Source of the DNA: Acinetobacter bouvetii
Lineage (GTDB): Bacteria > Pseudomonadota > Gammaproteobacteria > Pseudomonadales > Moraxellaceae
NCBI RefSeq assembly: GCF_902753875.1
Contig: NZ_CADDTS010000049.1
Span: 55,868-119,867 of the forward strand
Direction of reading: 5' to 3'
Length of the DNA stretch: 64,000 nt
Below the pieces are notes generated by a model. That model was not told where the DNA came from, made no database searches, and was given only the letters and a program-made list of their open reading frames with translations. Within the stretch, counting starts at the first letter, position 1, and the number at the start of each line of letters is the position of its first letter. Below are positions 23,727-32,183 of the stretch, piece after piece. Both the position numbers and the translations under genes were made by a program.

Positions 23727-24328
23727 ATCTGGATTTAGGCACCATTGAGCAAGCCATTAAAGATGTGCTGGCAAAACAGGTTCAGAGCAGAGCATGGGAT
23801 TGGATTCGAGAAATTAAAACCTATGGCGGTGAATTTGATGACGATATTTCCACTATCGTGAATCACTTCCCTGCTATCTGGGTGGCTTTCGTAGGCTCTG
23901 GAACGCCTAAAAAAAGCAGTCATAACAAGACTGAATATCCGATTACTTTTGTGGTTCTGGTGGGTGCTCAATCCGTTAGAAATGAAGAAGCCAGACGGCA
24001 TGGTGCAGGTTCAGACATTGGCACCTTTGCCATGCTTCATCAGGTTCAAAACCTTTTGATCGGGAATGATTTGTCATCTGAAGGTGTAAAAGGACTGAGG
24101 CCTTTAGAACTCGGCAAAACTAAAACCATTTTCAATACAAAAACTCGTAGCCAATCAATCAGTGTGTTGTCTCAAGAATTCACTACGCAATACACCATTA
24201 CTGCTTCAGATTGGGACCGTGAAGAAGCGGAAACTGAATCTGAAATCCATAAAGTTAATTTTGATTATTACTTTCAGCCTAATGATACGCATGTTGATGA
24301 AAGTGATTTAGTCAATCTGAAGGAATAA
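23720..24328 (+). CDS. Mu gp37-like tail completion protein (DUF1834)
   Basis: A 202-residue protein of the phage gp37/DUF1834 kind: N-terminal helix (GTIEQAIKDVLAKQ), central FPAIWVAFVGSGTPKK and YPITFVVLVGAQSVRNEEARR. In Mu-like phages it sits between gp36 and the sheath and is probably a tail terminator or completion protein. It starts inside the end of the upstream gene. Confidence 0.78.
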   Translation: MVNLDLGTIEQAIKDVLAKQVQSRAWDWIREIKTYGGEFDDDISTIVNHFPAIWVAFVGSGTPKKSSHNKTEYPITFVVLVGAQSVRNEEARRHGAGSDIGTFAMLHQVQNLLIGNDLSSEGVKGLRPLELGKTKTIFNTKTRSQSISVLSQEFTTQYTITASDWDREEAETESEIHKVNFDYYFQPNDTHVDESDLVNLKE

Positions 24329-24333
24329 TAAAT

Positions 24334-25434
24334 ATGCCGCCAGTTCAAGCAGGTATTAAAACACCAGGTATTTATACTGACGTAAATATCAATACGCAGC
24401 GTGCCGGTCTTCCATCAAATGAACATAAAGTTTTATTTGTAACCGACGATGCAAAAATAATGACTCAGCCTGTTGCGATTTATGATGAAGCTGATGCAGC
24501 AGATAAGATTGTTGCCAACAGTAAAGTCGGCAAGATGATTAAAGCTGCTGTTAAAACGAATCGTTTGGTTGATGCCTATGCAATTACTTTGGCAGTGGAT
24601 AATACAGATCCTCAAGTGCCATTTATTGATGTAGATGAAACCTTAGACATCATTTCACCTTTGGGTCATACCATTATTGCCTTAAATAGCGCACCGACTG
24701 TAGGTGATCAGACCATGGCATGGACTGACCATTTACACTTTGTCAGTGATGCAATTGAACAACGTCCGGCTATTTTGGTTATTCCTTTTACGGATATTGA
24801 TGCAGCAACCGCATTTGCTGCCCAGGCTCCAATTGAAACAAGCTATCGAATTGTTGTTGCCTGTTATCATGGTGCCACAGGTCAAGAGGCTGAAATTGCT
24901 GGAGCAATGGCTGCTGCATTGGCTGACTCTAACGATCCGGCTGTACCATTCAATGGGGTAAATTTGGGTGGGGTTGAGCCAGTTGAAGACCGTTACAAAC
25001 TCACTTTTGAACGTCAGGAACGCGCCCTTAAAGCAGGTGTTTGTGTGATTGCCACTGGTGCTGATGGTAAACCTGAAATTGTTCGTGCAGTGTCAACCTA
25101 TCGGAAAAATCCAGATACCGGTTTAGCTGATGATTTAATGCTGGACATTAATGGTGCTTTAACAATTGATTACGTGCGTAAAGTCATGCGTACAGCTGCT
25201 TCTAAAGAGCGTCGTCGTAAAAATACCGCACCTCAGCGTCGTAACCTGCGTTCAATCTTTTTGGCTGAAGCATTAAAGCTGGATCATGCTGAAATTCTAC
25301 AGAATGTGAAAGCAACAGCTGATCAATTGACTGTAACTGAAGATGCAACGGATCGTTATCGTGTGAATGTTTCGATTCCAGCTGACTGGGTGCGTGGTAT
25401 GCACGTAGTTGCTGTAACGTTGAATGTTTATTAA
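24334..25434 (+). CDS. Contractile tail sheath protein
   Basis: This 366-residue protein starts with PPVQAGIKTPGIYTDVNINT, the usual beginning of Mu L/P2 FI-like sheaths. A Rossmann-like core follows, with AILVIPFTDIDAATAF and RIVVACYHGATGQEAEIAGAMAAALA. The C-terminal part has YVRKVMRTAASKERRRKN. Sheath plus baseplate genes show this phage has a contractile (myovirus) tail. It is shorter than Mu L (about 495 aa), in line with the BcepMu type. Confidence 0.85.
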   Translation: MPPVQAGIKTPGIYTDVNINTQRAGLPSNEHKVLFVTDDAKIMTQPVAIYDEADAADKIVANSKVGKMIKAAVKTNRLVDAYAITLAVDNTDPQVPFIDVDETLDIISPLGHTIIALNSAPTVGDQTMAWTDHLHFVSDAIEQRPAILVIPFTDIDAATAFAAQAPIETSYRIVVACYHGATGQEAEIAGAMAAALADSNDPAVPFNGVNLGGVEPVEDRYKLTFERQERALKAGVCVIATGADGKPEIVRAVSTYRKNPDTGLADDLMLDINGALTIDYVRKVMRTAASKERRRKNTAPQRRNLRSIFLAEALKLDHAEILQNVKATADQLTVTEDATDRYRVNVSIPADWVRGMHVVAVTLNVY

Positions 25435-25451
25435 ATTGGGAATAATTTAAA

Positions 25452-25799
25452 ATGGGTGATTTAATTATTGACGTGACCCGCTTAACCCAAAAACAACTTG
25501 AAGATAAGATTGTTGCAGTACGCTGGGTATTTGGTAGTGAGCTAACTCCTGACCGTTTTGCTGAAGGGCATGAGAATGATAAAAGTACCGATTGCTTAAC
25601 CCTCTGTATTATTACTTTACAGAATGGTTATACCGTTACAGGACAATCAGCTTGTATTAGCCGTGAAGTCTATGATGTGGAAGTAGGTAAAGAATTGGCT
25701 TATAAAAATGCATTTCGTCAAATATGGGCTTTAGAAGGTTATCTTCTAAAAGAGCGTCTTTTCCGAGCCTCTCATTTGTTAAATGCGATTAATGAATAA
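25452..25799 (+). CDS. Gp49-family phage protein
   Basis: A 115-residue protein matching the Phage_gp49_66 family: NGYTVTGQSACISREVYDVEVGKELAYKNAFRQIWALEGYLLKERL. The family usually acts on the N-glycan-like side only by name; its true function is unknown. In this phage it lies between sheath and tube, which is unusual because in many phages it is an early-region gene. A terminator follows at 25818-25841. Confidence 0.8.
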   Translation: MGDLIIDVTRLTQKQLEDKIVAVRWVFGSELTPDRFAEGHENDKSTDCLTLCIITLQNGYTVTGQSACISREVYDVEVGKELAYKNAFRQIWALEGYLLKERLFRASHLLNAINE

Positions 25800-25817
25800 T
25801 TGCTATCGACCTAAAAA

Positions 25818-25841
25818 ACCACCTTCACGGGTGGTTTTTTT
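25818..25841 (+). terminator. Intrinsic terminator after the Gp49-family gene
   Basis: Stem ACCACC/GGTGGT, six-base loop, seven T residues. It ends the head/sheath transcript before late promoter C. Confidence 0.85.
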
Positions 25842-25843
25842 AT

Positions 25844-25875
25844 GGAAATATTTCCGCATTAAACATATATCAAAG
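25844..25875 (+). promoter_or_regulatory. Predicted late promoter C (tail tube/tape measure operon)
   Basis: Perfect palindrome GGAAATATTTCC at 25844-25855 with -10-like TATCAA 12 bp downstream. The tube gene starts at 25915 with AAGAGG as ribosome binding site. Confidence 0.6.
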
Positions 25876-25914
25876 TCTGTAAAAGTAAGTCATCTTTAAT
25901 AAGAGGCTTTAAAA

Positions 25915-26292
25915 ATGGCTGAAGAAGCTGTTGGATCAATCGTCCTGATTGTGGATGGCAAAGAATATGACTGCGCCTCATGTGAAACACAAAAACAAAC
26001 AGGCCGTCGTCCAGTACCCACAATGAACCGTGAACGTCGTAATAAGTATCGTACTAGCGGCGTTAAATCATACACTTTAAATGCTGCAGTGATCATTCCT
26101 GATGGCAAAGACACCGTGGATTGGGACAATATCGTAGATGCCCGTATCTCTATTGAGTCCCCTACTGGTGGATTCCGTGAAACTTACATCGACTGTTCTA
26201 CAAGTGAAGTCAGCGAGTCTTACAGTGTTGAAGGTGAAACCCGTCGTAACCTGTCTATGTTTGCTCTCGATATGCTTAAGGAGAGCATGTAA
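25915..26292 (+). CDS. Tail tube protein
   Basis: A 125-residue beta-rich protein directly after the sheath module. It contains GSIVLIVDGKEYDCASCETQKQTGRRPVPTM early and RISIESPTGGFRETYIDCSTSEVSESYSVEGETRRNLS late, resembling the tail-tube-like family found in BcepMu-type phages. Tube proteins form the inner conduit of contractile tails. It overlaps the chaperone gene by one base. Confidence 0.72.
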   Translation: MAEEAVGSIVLIVDGKEYDCASCETQKQTGRRPVPTMNRERRNKYRTSGVKSYTLNAAVIIPDGKDTVDWDNIVDARISIESPTGGFRETYIDCSTSEVSESYSVEGETRRNLSMFALDMLKESM

Positions 26293-26603
26293 TGGATCAG
26301 CTCAAAATTGAAGGCACCTTGCCTGTCGCATTAAAAAAGTTGGTGGGTCAAACTACAATTGAAAGTAAGCAAATTGTCATGAAACAGCTTACGGCAATCG
26401 AATACTATGATGCTCAAGCGAAGCTATTGCCAGGGCAATATATTGGCATTGGTGATCTGGTTGCCATGACTAAACTGGTCGATAAGGACGGCCAAGAGCA
26501 TGAGATTACTTATGACATGCTTGGGCATTCGTCTAAGTCCAACCTGGACTATTTGAATAGAAAAAAAGAAGAGCTTGAAGCAAAGGAGCAAGCCGAGAGC
26601 TAA
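26292..26603 (+). CDS. Tail assembly chaperone (Mu gp41-like)
   Basis: A 103-residue protein between tube and tape measure genes, the standard position for tail assembly chaperones (gpG/gpE class). It includes TIESKQIVMKQLTAIEYYDAQ and a lysine/glutamate-rich C-terminus. Chaperones of this class keep the tape measure protein soluble. Many are extended by a programmed -1 frameshift. A perfectly phased A-heptamer (26561-26567) is present, but a -1 slip there meets a stop after three codons. Confidence 0.75.
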   Translation: MDQLKIEGTLPVALKKLVGQTTIESKQIVMKQLTAIEYYDAQAKLLPGQYIGIGDLVAMTKLVDKDGQEHEITYDMLGHSSKSNLDYLNRKKEELEAKEQAES

Positions 26604-26609
26604 AACTTA

Positions 26610-26634
26610 GGGCACGGTTAATTCGTGCCCTTTT
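26610..26634 (+). terminator. Hairpin with short T-run after the chaperone gene
   Basis: Stem GGGCACG (26610-26616)/CGTGCCC (26624-26630) then TTTT. It lies between the chaperone stop and the small ORF at 26669. It is terminator-like but the T-run is short, so it may be leaky and adjust tape-measure expression. Confidence 0.5.
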
Positions 26635-26668
26635 CGTTATAGGCATACCTTATGTAGAGGCCAAAAAT

Positions 26669-26839
26669 ATGCCTCTACATTTGGCCATGGCACTACTTAG
26701 TGATGAGCGGCTAGACAATACTCATCAGAATAAACCTCGTGAATCTAACGCTGTTCCACAACAATCTAACGTGCCTAAATCATCTGGCAATACCACCTAT
26801 GTTTCAACTGTTCGCAAGCATTCAAAACCAAAGGCATAA
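26669..26839 (+). CDS. Small ORF before the tape measure, 56 aa
   Basis: ATG at 26669 is preceded by AGAGG eight bases upstream; the stop is three bases before the tape measure start. It begins MPLHLAMALLSDERLDN and continues with a hydrophilic tail. This is the place of the second (frameshifted) tail chaperone ORF in other contractile phages. Here no suitable slippery site joins it to the upstream frame, so independent translation is more likely. Two TCTAACG copies 21 bp apart fall in it (26744, 26765). Confidence 0.55.
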   Translation: MPLHLAMALLSDERLDNTHQNKPRESNAVPQQSNVPKSSGNTTYVSTVRKHSKPKA

Positions 26840-26842
26840 ACT

Positions 26843-28975
26843 ATGAGCGGAAAAAATACTACGGTCTCATTAACGCTGCAGATTAAAGGCAATGCGGGTC
26901 AGGAAATGAAAAAAATTTCCGATCAGCAAATTCAAGCGACAACTAAAATTAATCAGCAATGGACACAGATCGGTTCCGCTAATGCCAAGTTTGTACAAAC
27001 AGCGAAAGCTGGAACTCAAGCCACTGTCAATACGGCACGCGCAGGTGAAAATTTATTACGCACCAACCGGATGCTGGAGGGCGTACTTCGCCAGCAATCA
27101 ATTCAGACCAAGTTGCAAAGCCAACAGTTGAAACAACAGCAATCTAGTGCTCAGCAAATGGCGAACTGGATGAAACAGGTCGCACAATCAAGCCGGCAAA
27201 CCAAGCAAGAAGCCCAGCAAACTGTTTCACTCTGGCAAAAAGGTGTTGCGCTCGGCGGTGCTGCTGTAGCTGGTGGTGCTGTTGTTTCCAGTGCGTTACA
27301 AAAACCACGTGATTATGCACAGCAAATGACGTATATCACTGCAACCGCTACTGGTGGCCAGGGATTAACAGCAGAACAACGTCTTGCTAAAACCTCAACT
27401 TTTGAGGGGTTTGTAAAAAATGCTGTACGCAATGGCGGTGGGAAAAGAGAAGATGTTGCTGCTGCATTAAATGAGCTGATTGCATCCGGCAAGTATGATG
27501 AATCCAATGTTTCCTCTGCCCTTTTGTCTTCTTCAAAAACGGCTTTTGCTGCAGGTGCTGATACTGTTGATGCGGCAAAGATGACCATTGCCATGCAAAA
27601 TTTTGGTGTTAAAAATCTTGATCTTGCTCAGGATAGATCCATGCGTGCAGGTCAAGTCGGAAGTTTTGAATATAAAGACTTGGCTAAATTTTTACCTGGA
27701 CAAATGGCAATGGCAAAATCATTTGGGTATTCAGGTGATGAAGGTCTAGTAAAACTGTTGGCTTTAAACCAGACTGCAAAAAGCACTGCTGCTGATAGTT
27801 CTGAAGCTGGTAATAACGTGGTAAACCTGCTTCAAAAATTATCCAGCCGTGAATTGGCTGACACCTTGGCTGATAAGGTTAGCAATACAGATGGTCTACC
27901 GACAAAAGCTGTCAAGAATAAAAAAGGACAAGTCGTTAGTCAGGAATTTGATTGGGCCACTTATTCCACCCAGCAGCGTGAACAGGGTGTATACGGTGTT
28001 GAAGCTTTCGTAAAGTTGCTTGAACGTCAATTACAGGGTAATGCTCAATATACCAAACTGCAAAAAGAAGCGAATGCAGCAAAAACTGATGAAGAACGCA
28101 AAGCCAAACTTGAAGATATGAGCAACATTGCCATGGGCAGCGAGTTAGGACAATTTTTGGCAGATCGTCAGGCTTTATTGGCGGCAATGGCTGCTGTCTA
28201 TAATAAGGATAAGACAGTTGCCTTGGAAAAAGAAATTGGTAATGCTGCAGGTACTGTTGATTCCGACCTAAGCATGATTAAACAGACTGAATGGGCTAAA
28301 GATCAAGCTGCAGATCAAGAAGGCTTATTTGCTCAATCGAAAGCTTATGATTCAGTATCTGAAACGCTTGGGAAGGTAAAAGAAAATATTACAGATTGGG
28401 CACAAAAGCATGAGGAGTTGGCTGCTAATGCATATAAGGCTTCTGTTGCATTGGCTGCCGTGGCAGCAGCAGGAGCTGTAGGTACTGTTTTAGGTGGTGG
28501 TAAAGGTGGTGCGGGTAAAATGTTAGGTGGCGCAGCAACAGCTGCACGTGCAGGTGGAAGTCTGCTGGCTACAGGCGCAATGAGCACAGCAGGTCAAGTG
28601 GCTATTGCCGGTGTCGCTGGTTATGGAATTGGTACTGGTATTCGTGGTGCCTATATGACAACTGAAGCAGGTCAAAGTTTTGATGACAAACTTGGTGAAA
28701 GCATCACTAAAACGCTGGCATTTTTTGGTAATGATAATGCTAAAGCCGCACTAGAATCCCAAGCTAAGTACGATGCCATGATTGCCCAGCAAGAACAGTC
28801 CAACAAACTAGCATCCGATTTATCTGGTAAACTCAGCACATTAATTAGTGTCACTCAAAACAATAAACCGGTCATTAATTTATCTGGCAGTCCACTCATG
28901 CAATCCATGTCTTCTACTTCTTCAAATGAAGAGAAGCGACATGGGGCACCACCCGCCTATTTAATGCGGAAATAA
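26843..28975 (+). CDS. Tail tape measure protein
   Basis: This 710-residue protein has the expected design: a long, Gln-rich coiled-coil N-terminus (about 10-150), the tape measure core (about 150-480, with YITATATGGQGLTAEQRL and KDLAKFLPGQMAMAKSFG), and a hydrophobic Gly/Ala-rich membrane-like segment (about 525-595). It determines tail length and may take part in DNA entry. It is shorter than many tape measures, which predicts a fairly short tail. Its stop codon overlaps predicted promoter D. Confidence 0.88.
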   Translation: MSGKNTTVSLTLQIKGNAGQEMKKISDQQIQATTKINQQWTQIGSANAKFVQTAKAGTQATVNTARAGENLLRTNRMLEGVLRQQSIQTKLQSQQLKQQQSSAQQMANWMKQVAQSSRQTKQEAQQTVSLWQKGVALGGAAVAGGAVVSSALQKPRDYAQQMTYITATATGGQGLTAEQRLAKTSTFEGFVKNAVRNGGGKREDVAAALNELIASGKYDESNVSSALLSSSKTAFAAGADTVDAAKMTIAMQNFGVKNLDLAQDRSMRAGQVGSFEYKDLAKFLPGQMAMAKSFGYSGDEGLVKLLALNQTAKSTAADSSEAGNNVVNLLQKLSSRELADTLADKVSNTDGLPTKAVKNKKGQVVSQEFDWATYSTQQREQGVYGVEAFVKLLERQLQGNAQYTKLQKEANAAKTDEERKAKLEDMSNIAMGSELGQFLADRQALLAAMAAVYNKDKTVALEKEIGNAAGTVDSDLSMIKQTEWAKDQAADQEGLFAQSKAYDSVSETLGKVKENITDWAQKHEELAANAYKASVALAAVAAAGAVGTVLGGGKGGAGKMLGGAATAARAGGSLLATGAMSTAGQVAIAGVAGYGIGTGIRGAYMTTEAGQSFDDKLGESITKTLAFFGNDNAKAALESQAKYDAMIAQQEQSNKLASDLSGKLSTLISVTQNNKPVINLSGSPLMQSMSSTSSNEEKRHGAPPAYLMRK

Positions 28976-29012
28976 GGAAGTGTTTCCACGCTTAAACCTT
29001 TGATTAATTCAT
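28976..29012 (+). promoter_or_regulatory. Predicted late promoter D (baseplate operon)
   Basis: GGAAGTGTTTCC at 28976-28987 begins right after the tape measure stop codon. A -10-like TTGATT lies 12 bp downstream. The start site would then be near 29012, just before the hairpin at 29019-29044. Confidence 0.5.
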
Positions 29013-29018
29013 GAAAAT

Positions 29019-29044
29019 AGCCTCACTAGATGTGAGGTTTTTTT
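29019..29044 (+). terminator. Terminator-like hairpin abutting the start codon of the gpN-like gene
   Basis: Stem CCTCAC/GTGAGG (plus AG·TT extension), loop TAGAT, then seven T residues. The ATG at 29045 follows the last T. This mirrors the hairpin before the portal gene. No Shine-Dalgarno is seen. Confidence 0.6.
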
Positions 29045-30235
29045 ATGGGTTGGGCAACTGATTTACATGATGCAAGTTTTCGCGGGGTACAGTTTGAATG
29101 TACAACGATTAACGACTCTTGGTCTAAAACTATTGCTGTCCATCAAGCACCCTACTCTAACGATGCTTCTGTAGAAGATATGGGTAATGAACCGCGTCGA
29201 ATTTCTATTCAGGCACTTTATGCAGGTGAAGACTATCTAACCTGGCTAAATGCCCTTTTAGCAGCTTTACAAGAAAATGGACCTGGTGAACTTATCCATC
29301 CAATTTTTGGCATCTGCTACGCTCAAGTCACAAACCATAGTGTCAATCATGATGTTGATAATTATGACTCTTGTTCATTTTCAATTGATTTTGTGATTGC
29401 ACAAAGTCAAAAGAAAGAACGTTTTATTCCAGTAAGAACACAAAACTTTATTCAGCCGATTGATATTATTTCAAACCCTGCTGAAGCATTTAAGAAAGCG
29501 TTAGAAAAGCTAAAGCTAAACGATAAGAATGCATTTTTTAGCGTCATTAATAAAGTTCGTACTGGCTTACAAACCGTCCGTAATATTATGGGCATCGCTA
29601 AAAATGCCATCGAAGATATTTTATCTCCAGAGACCTGGGCGACTGGTTTAATTGATGACATCACCAAGCTTGTTACTTTCGATACCAGCATTTCGGCCAT
29701 TTCAAAATGGCGTGAAGTAATTAAGCGTATTCAACGCTTTGATAGGCTTTTTGATACTGATGATACTGAGCATGAACCTGCTGAATTAAAACAGTTATGG
29801 CGGGCTACCCAAGTTGCATCTGTCATTGCCATCTCACAAAGTGTCGTTGCAACTGTGCGTAATGAAATGGCACAAAATCAGGAAACCAGTTTTACTCCAG
29901 TTGAACTTGCAACGATTCGTCAACAGAACCGTCAAACCCTACAAGAAGTCATTAATCTTGAACGTGAACAAAATGTTTTGGGTATCGATGCTGTTAGCCA
30001 GATTCAGGTTTATAAGGACATTGCTGATCAGGTTCATTTACAAATCCAAGAACTCATTGAGATCCGTCCGCCAATTACAACTGCACGTATTCAAGTGCCA
30101 TGTACCCTTCATTGGTTAGCCCATTTTTTATATGAAGATATGGAACGTGCTGGTGAAATCCGTCGTTTAAATCCTGATTTGGTTAACCCTGCTGTATTGC
30201 AGCCTGGCATGGAGATTACGATCTATGCTCGATAA
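29045..30235 (+). CDS. DNA circularisation/baseplate protein, Mu gpN-like
   Basis: This 396-residue protein matches the Mu N (DNA circulation) family: WATDLHDASFRGVQFECTT start, AVHQAPYSNDASVEDMG, then a helical middle, and TLHWLAHFLYEDMERAGEIRRLNPDLVNPAVLQPGMEI near the C-terminus. In Mu the N protein is needed for tail/baseplate assembly and protects or circularises injected DNA. It overlaps the next gene by 11 bp. Confidence 0.85.
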   Translation: MGWATDLHDASFRGVQFECTTINDSWSKTIAVHQAPYSNDASVEDMGNEPRRISIQALYAGEDYLTWLNALLAALQENGPGELIHPIFGICYAQVTNHSVNHDVDNYDSCSFSIDFVIAQSQKKERFIPVRTQNFIQPIDIISNPAEAFKKALEKLKLNDKNAFFSVINKVRTGLQTVRNIMGIAKNAIEDILSPETWATGLIDDITKLVTFDTSISAISKWREVIKRIQRFDRLFDTDDTEHEPAELKQLWRATQVASVIAISQSVVATVRNEMAQNQETSFTPVELATIRQQNRQTLQEVINLEREQNVLGIDAVSQIQVYKDIADQVHLQIQELIEIRPPITTARIQVPCTLHWLAHFLYEDMERAGEIRRLNPDLVNPAVLQPGMEITIYAR

Positions 30236-31337
30236 TACGGATACAGCAATTCGCTTGATCATTGGCGGCTTTGAGATCAATACTTGGGATGATGCTTCTA
30301 TTGATAGTCAGATTGATACGCCAGCCGAAAACTGGAGTTTTAGTCTATTCAGTGAAGATGATTTAGAACTTCCAGAGTCAGTTAAAGCCGGCGCAAAAAT
30401 ACAAGCCTACTATGGGAATGAGCTAATCCTAACCAGCATTGCTGATGCTGTTGAAGAAGGCTGTGACCGTACTGGATATGCCCTTAAAATCTCTGGCCGT
30501 GATTTGGCAGGTCAATTAATTGATTGCTCAGTTCCTGTCTTTAATGGCCGTCAAATTAACCTGGAAGAACTGATTAATAAGTTTGTTTTATCAGGCAACT
30601 TAAGCAGCTTATTTTCAAAATTCAAAATCCAGAATAATAGCTGGCTAAAAAATAAAGTCTCTGTTGAACCAGGAGAATCATTATGGGATGCCATTGTAAA
30701 AGCAGCTCAAGTGACTGGTCAGCATGTATGGCTTGAGCCAGACGGAACTCTTGTTATTGGTGATCCATTCAAGGATGCTTATCAAGCTAGTACCAGCCTA
30801 AAATTAATAAAGTATGACAACACCAATAATGTACTGGATGCACGATATACCGAAGATATCTCTAACGTATTTACTGACATTAAAATTTTGAGTCAGGATG
30901 CCAAAGGTCAACATATTTTAGCCAGTGCTACTGCGGATACACAGTTTAGTCATAAGCGTTTAAAAATCGTTTCATTAAACGATGTTGAAACTAAAGCTGA
31001 AGCTGATGCAGCGTTAGAAAAAATTAAAAAAGATAACAATCTTCAAGCTTATTCCATGCTGGCCACTGCGTCTGACTGGACGCTGGATGACAAGGTTTTT
31101 TCAGCGGGCTGGTATATCAATTTCCAAACCAATCGTTTAACTCGCGCAACAGCAAAATGGGCTGTGATCGGGCGCACCCTCACGTTATCCAGAAGCGGTG
31201 GTAAGAAGACATCTCTTAAATTGCATCGTCAAGGTGATTGGGCACAACCCCTACTCTATAAAGAGCCTCAAAATACCACGTCAAAAAAATCTAAAAAGAC
31301 CAAAGCCACCAAATTAGATAAGGATGAAAAGAAATGA
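30225..31337 (+). CDS. Baseplate hub protein, Mu gpP/gp44-like
   Basis: A 370-residue protein with the gp44/P pattern: GFEINTWDDASIDSQIDTPAENWSF, ALKISGRDLAGQLIDCSVP, and VEPGESLWDAIVKAAQVTGQHVWLEPDGTL. It forms the trimeric hub under the tube. Its lysine-rich C-terminus is probably disordered. It overlaps both neighbours by a few bases. Two CGTTAGA copies lie inside (30861, 31012). Confidence 0.87.
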   Translation: MLDNTDTAIRLIIGGFEINTWDDASIDSQIDTPAENWSFSLFSEDDLELPESVKAGAKIQAYYGNELILTSIADAVEEGCDRTGYALKISGRDLAGQLIDCSVPVFNGRQINLEELINKFVLSGNLSSLFSKFKIQNNSWLKNKVSVEPGESLWDAIVKAAQVTGQHVWLEPDGTLVIGDPFKDAYQASTSLKLIKYDNTNNVLDARYTEDISNVFTDIKILSQDAKGQHILASATADTQFSHKRLKIVSLNDVETKAEADAALEKIKKDNNLQAYSMLATASDWTLDDKVFSAGWYINFQTNRLTRATAKWAVIGRTLTLSRSGGKKTSLKLHRQGDWAQPLLYKEPQNTTSKKSKKTKATKLDKDEKK

Positions 31338-31810
31338 TTGAAGCTGTGCAACGCCAAATAAAAAAAGGTCTTGGTCAAATTAGACAGTCATTCCTTGGGA
31401 TTGTGGCACGGGGTAGTTCAAAGAATCTTCAGCTAACAGGCTTTGCAGATGAAGTGCTGGATGAAACTGAACTTTTACAGCAAGTCGGTTTTAGTTCTTA
31501 CATCCCAGATGGTTGCCGAGTGGTGGTTATCCCTCTCCAAGGCAAAACTTCACGCTCCATTGTCATTGCCACTGATGGTGCGCCAATTGTGGTTGAAGTT
31601 GCTGAAGGTGAAACCTGTATTTATGACCAACACGGCCACAGCGTTTGGCTGAAGGAAGACGGCACACATATTAAGGGTGATTTGTTTGTGGATGGAAATC
31701 TTCAATCCACTGGTGATGTATCTGATAAGAAAAGCTCCATGCAAAAGATGCGTGAGATTTATAACGGCCATACCAATGGCAACACACCACAACCAAGCCA
31801 GCAAATGTAG
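31334..31810 (+). CDS. Baseplate spike assembly protein, Mu gp45-like
   Basis: A 158-residue protein with the gp45/V fold pattern: RQSFLGIVARG, LLQQVGFSSYIPDGCRVVVIPLQGKTSRSIVIATDG, and DQHGHSVWLKEDGTHIKGDLFVDGNLQSTGDV, a beta-helix-like spike shaft. Mu gp45 is the membrane-piercing tip. The usual iron-binding HxH motif at the extreme tip is not evident; the C-terminus reads EIYNGHTNGN. Confidence 0.85.
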   Translation: MIEAVQRQIKKGLGQIRQSFLGIVARGSSKNLQLTGFADEVLDETELLQQVGFSSYIPDGCRVVVIPLQGKTSRSIVIATDGAPIVVEVAEGETCIYDQHGHSVWLKEDGTHIKGDLFVDGNLQSTGDVSDKKSSMQKMREIYNGHTNGNTPQPSQQM

Positions 31811-31818
31811 GTGATGAC

Positions 31819-32181
31819 ATGGCAACGATCAATTTAGAAACTCGTGATTATGTGCTGCTCAGCCTAGATGCTGCATTCATCAATGACGATGTGCAGTGTG
31901 TTTGCCTGCGCTTAGGCATTCATCGTGGGAAATATTGGGCAGATCCTAATCGCGGAAGCCGACTTTATACCTTAAAACAATCTAAAGACTTAAGCCGGAA
32001 TGTTCTATTAGCTAAGCAATATGCAGAAGAAGCGCTTGAAGATTTAGTACCAGGTCGTTTTGACTCTATTGTGGTCAATGCATCCCAGTCGGAACAAAGC
32101 CGAGTTGATTTAACCATTGATGTGACACGCCTTACAGGTGAAAGCCAAAAGATTCTTTATTTTGTTCCAGTTGGAGGCTGA
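31819..32181 (+). CDS. Baseplate wedge, Mu gp46/GPW-gp25-like
   Basis: A 120-residue protein of the gp46 class (IHRGKYWADPNRGSRLYTLKQSKDLSRNVLLAKQYAEEAL). It is a wedge component homologous in role to T4 gp25. The gene follows gp45 by 8 bp and is followed by the gpJ-like gene 2 bp later. Confidence 0.85.
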   Translation: MATINLETRDYVLLSLDAAFINDDVQCVCLRLGIHRGKYWADPNRGSRLYTLKQSKDLSRNVLLAKQYAEEALEDLVPGRFDSIVVNASQSEQSRVDLTIDVTRLTGESQKILYFVPVGG

Positions 32182-32183
32182 GC

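Noticed and set aside
26561..26578. Programmed -1 frameshift at A7 to make a longer tail chaperone
   Set aside because: After slipping, the -1 frame reads three codons and stops at 26576-26578, so it cannot reach the ORF at 26669.
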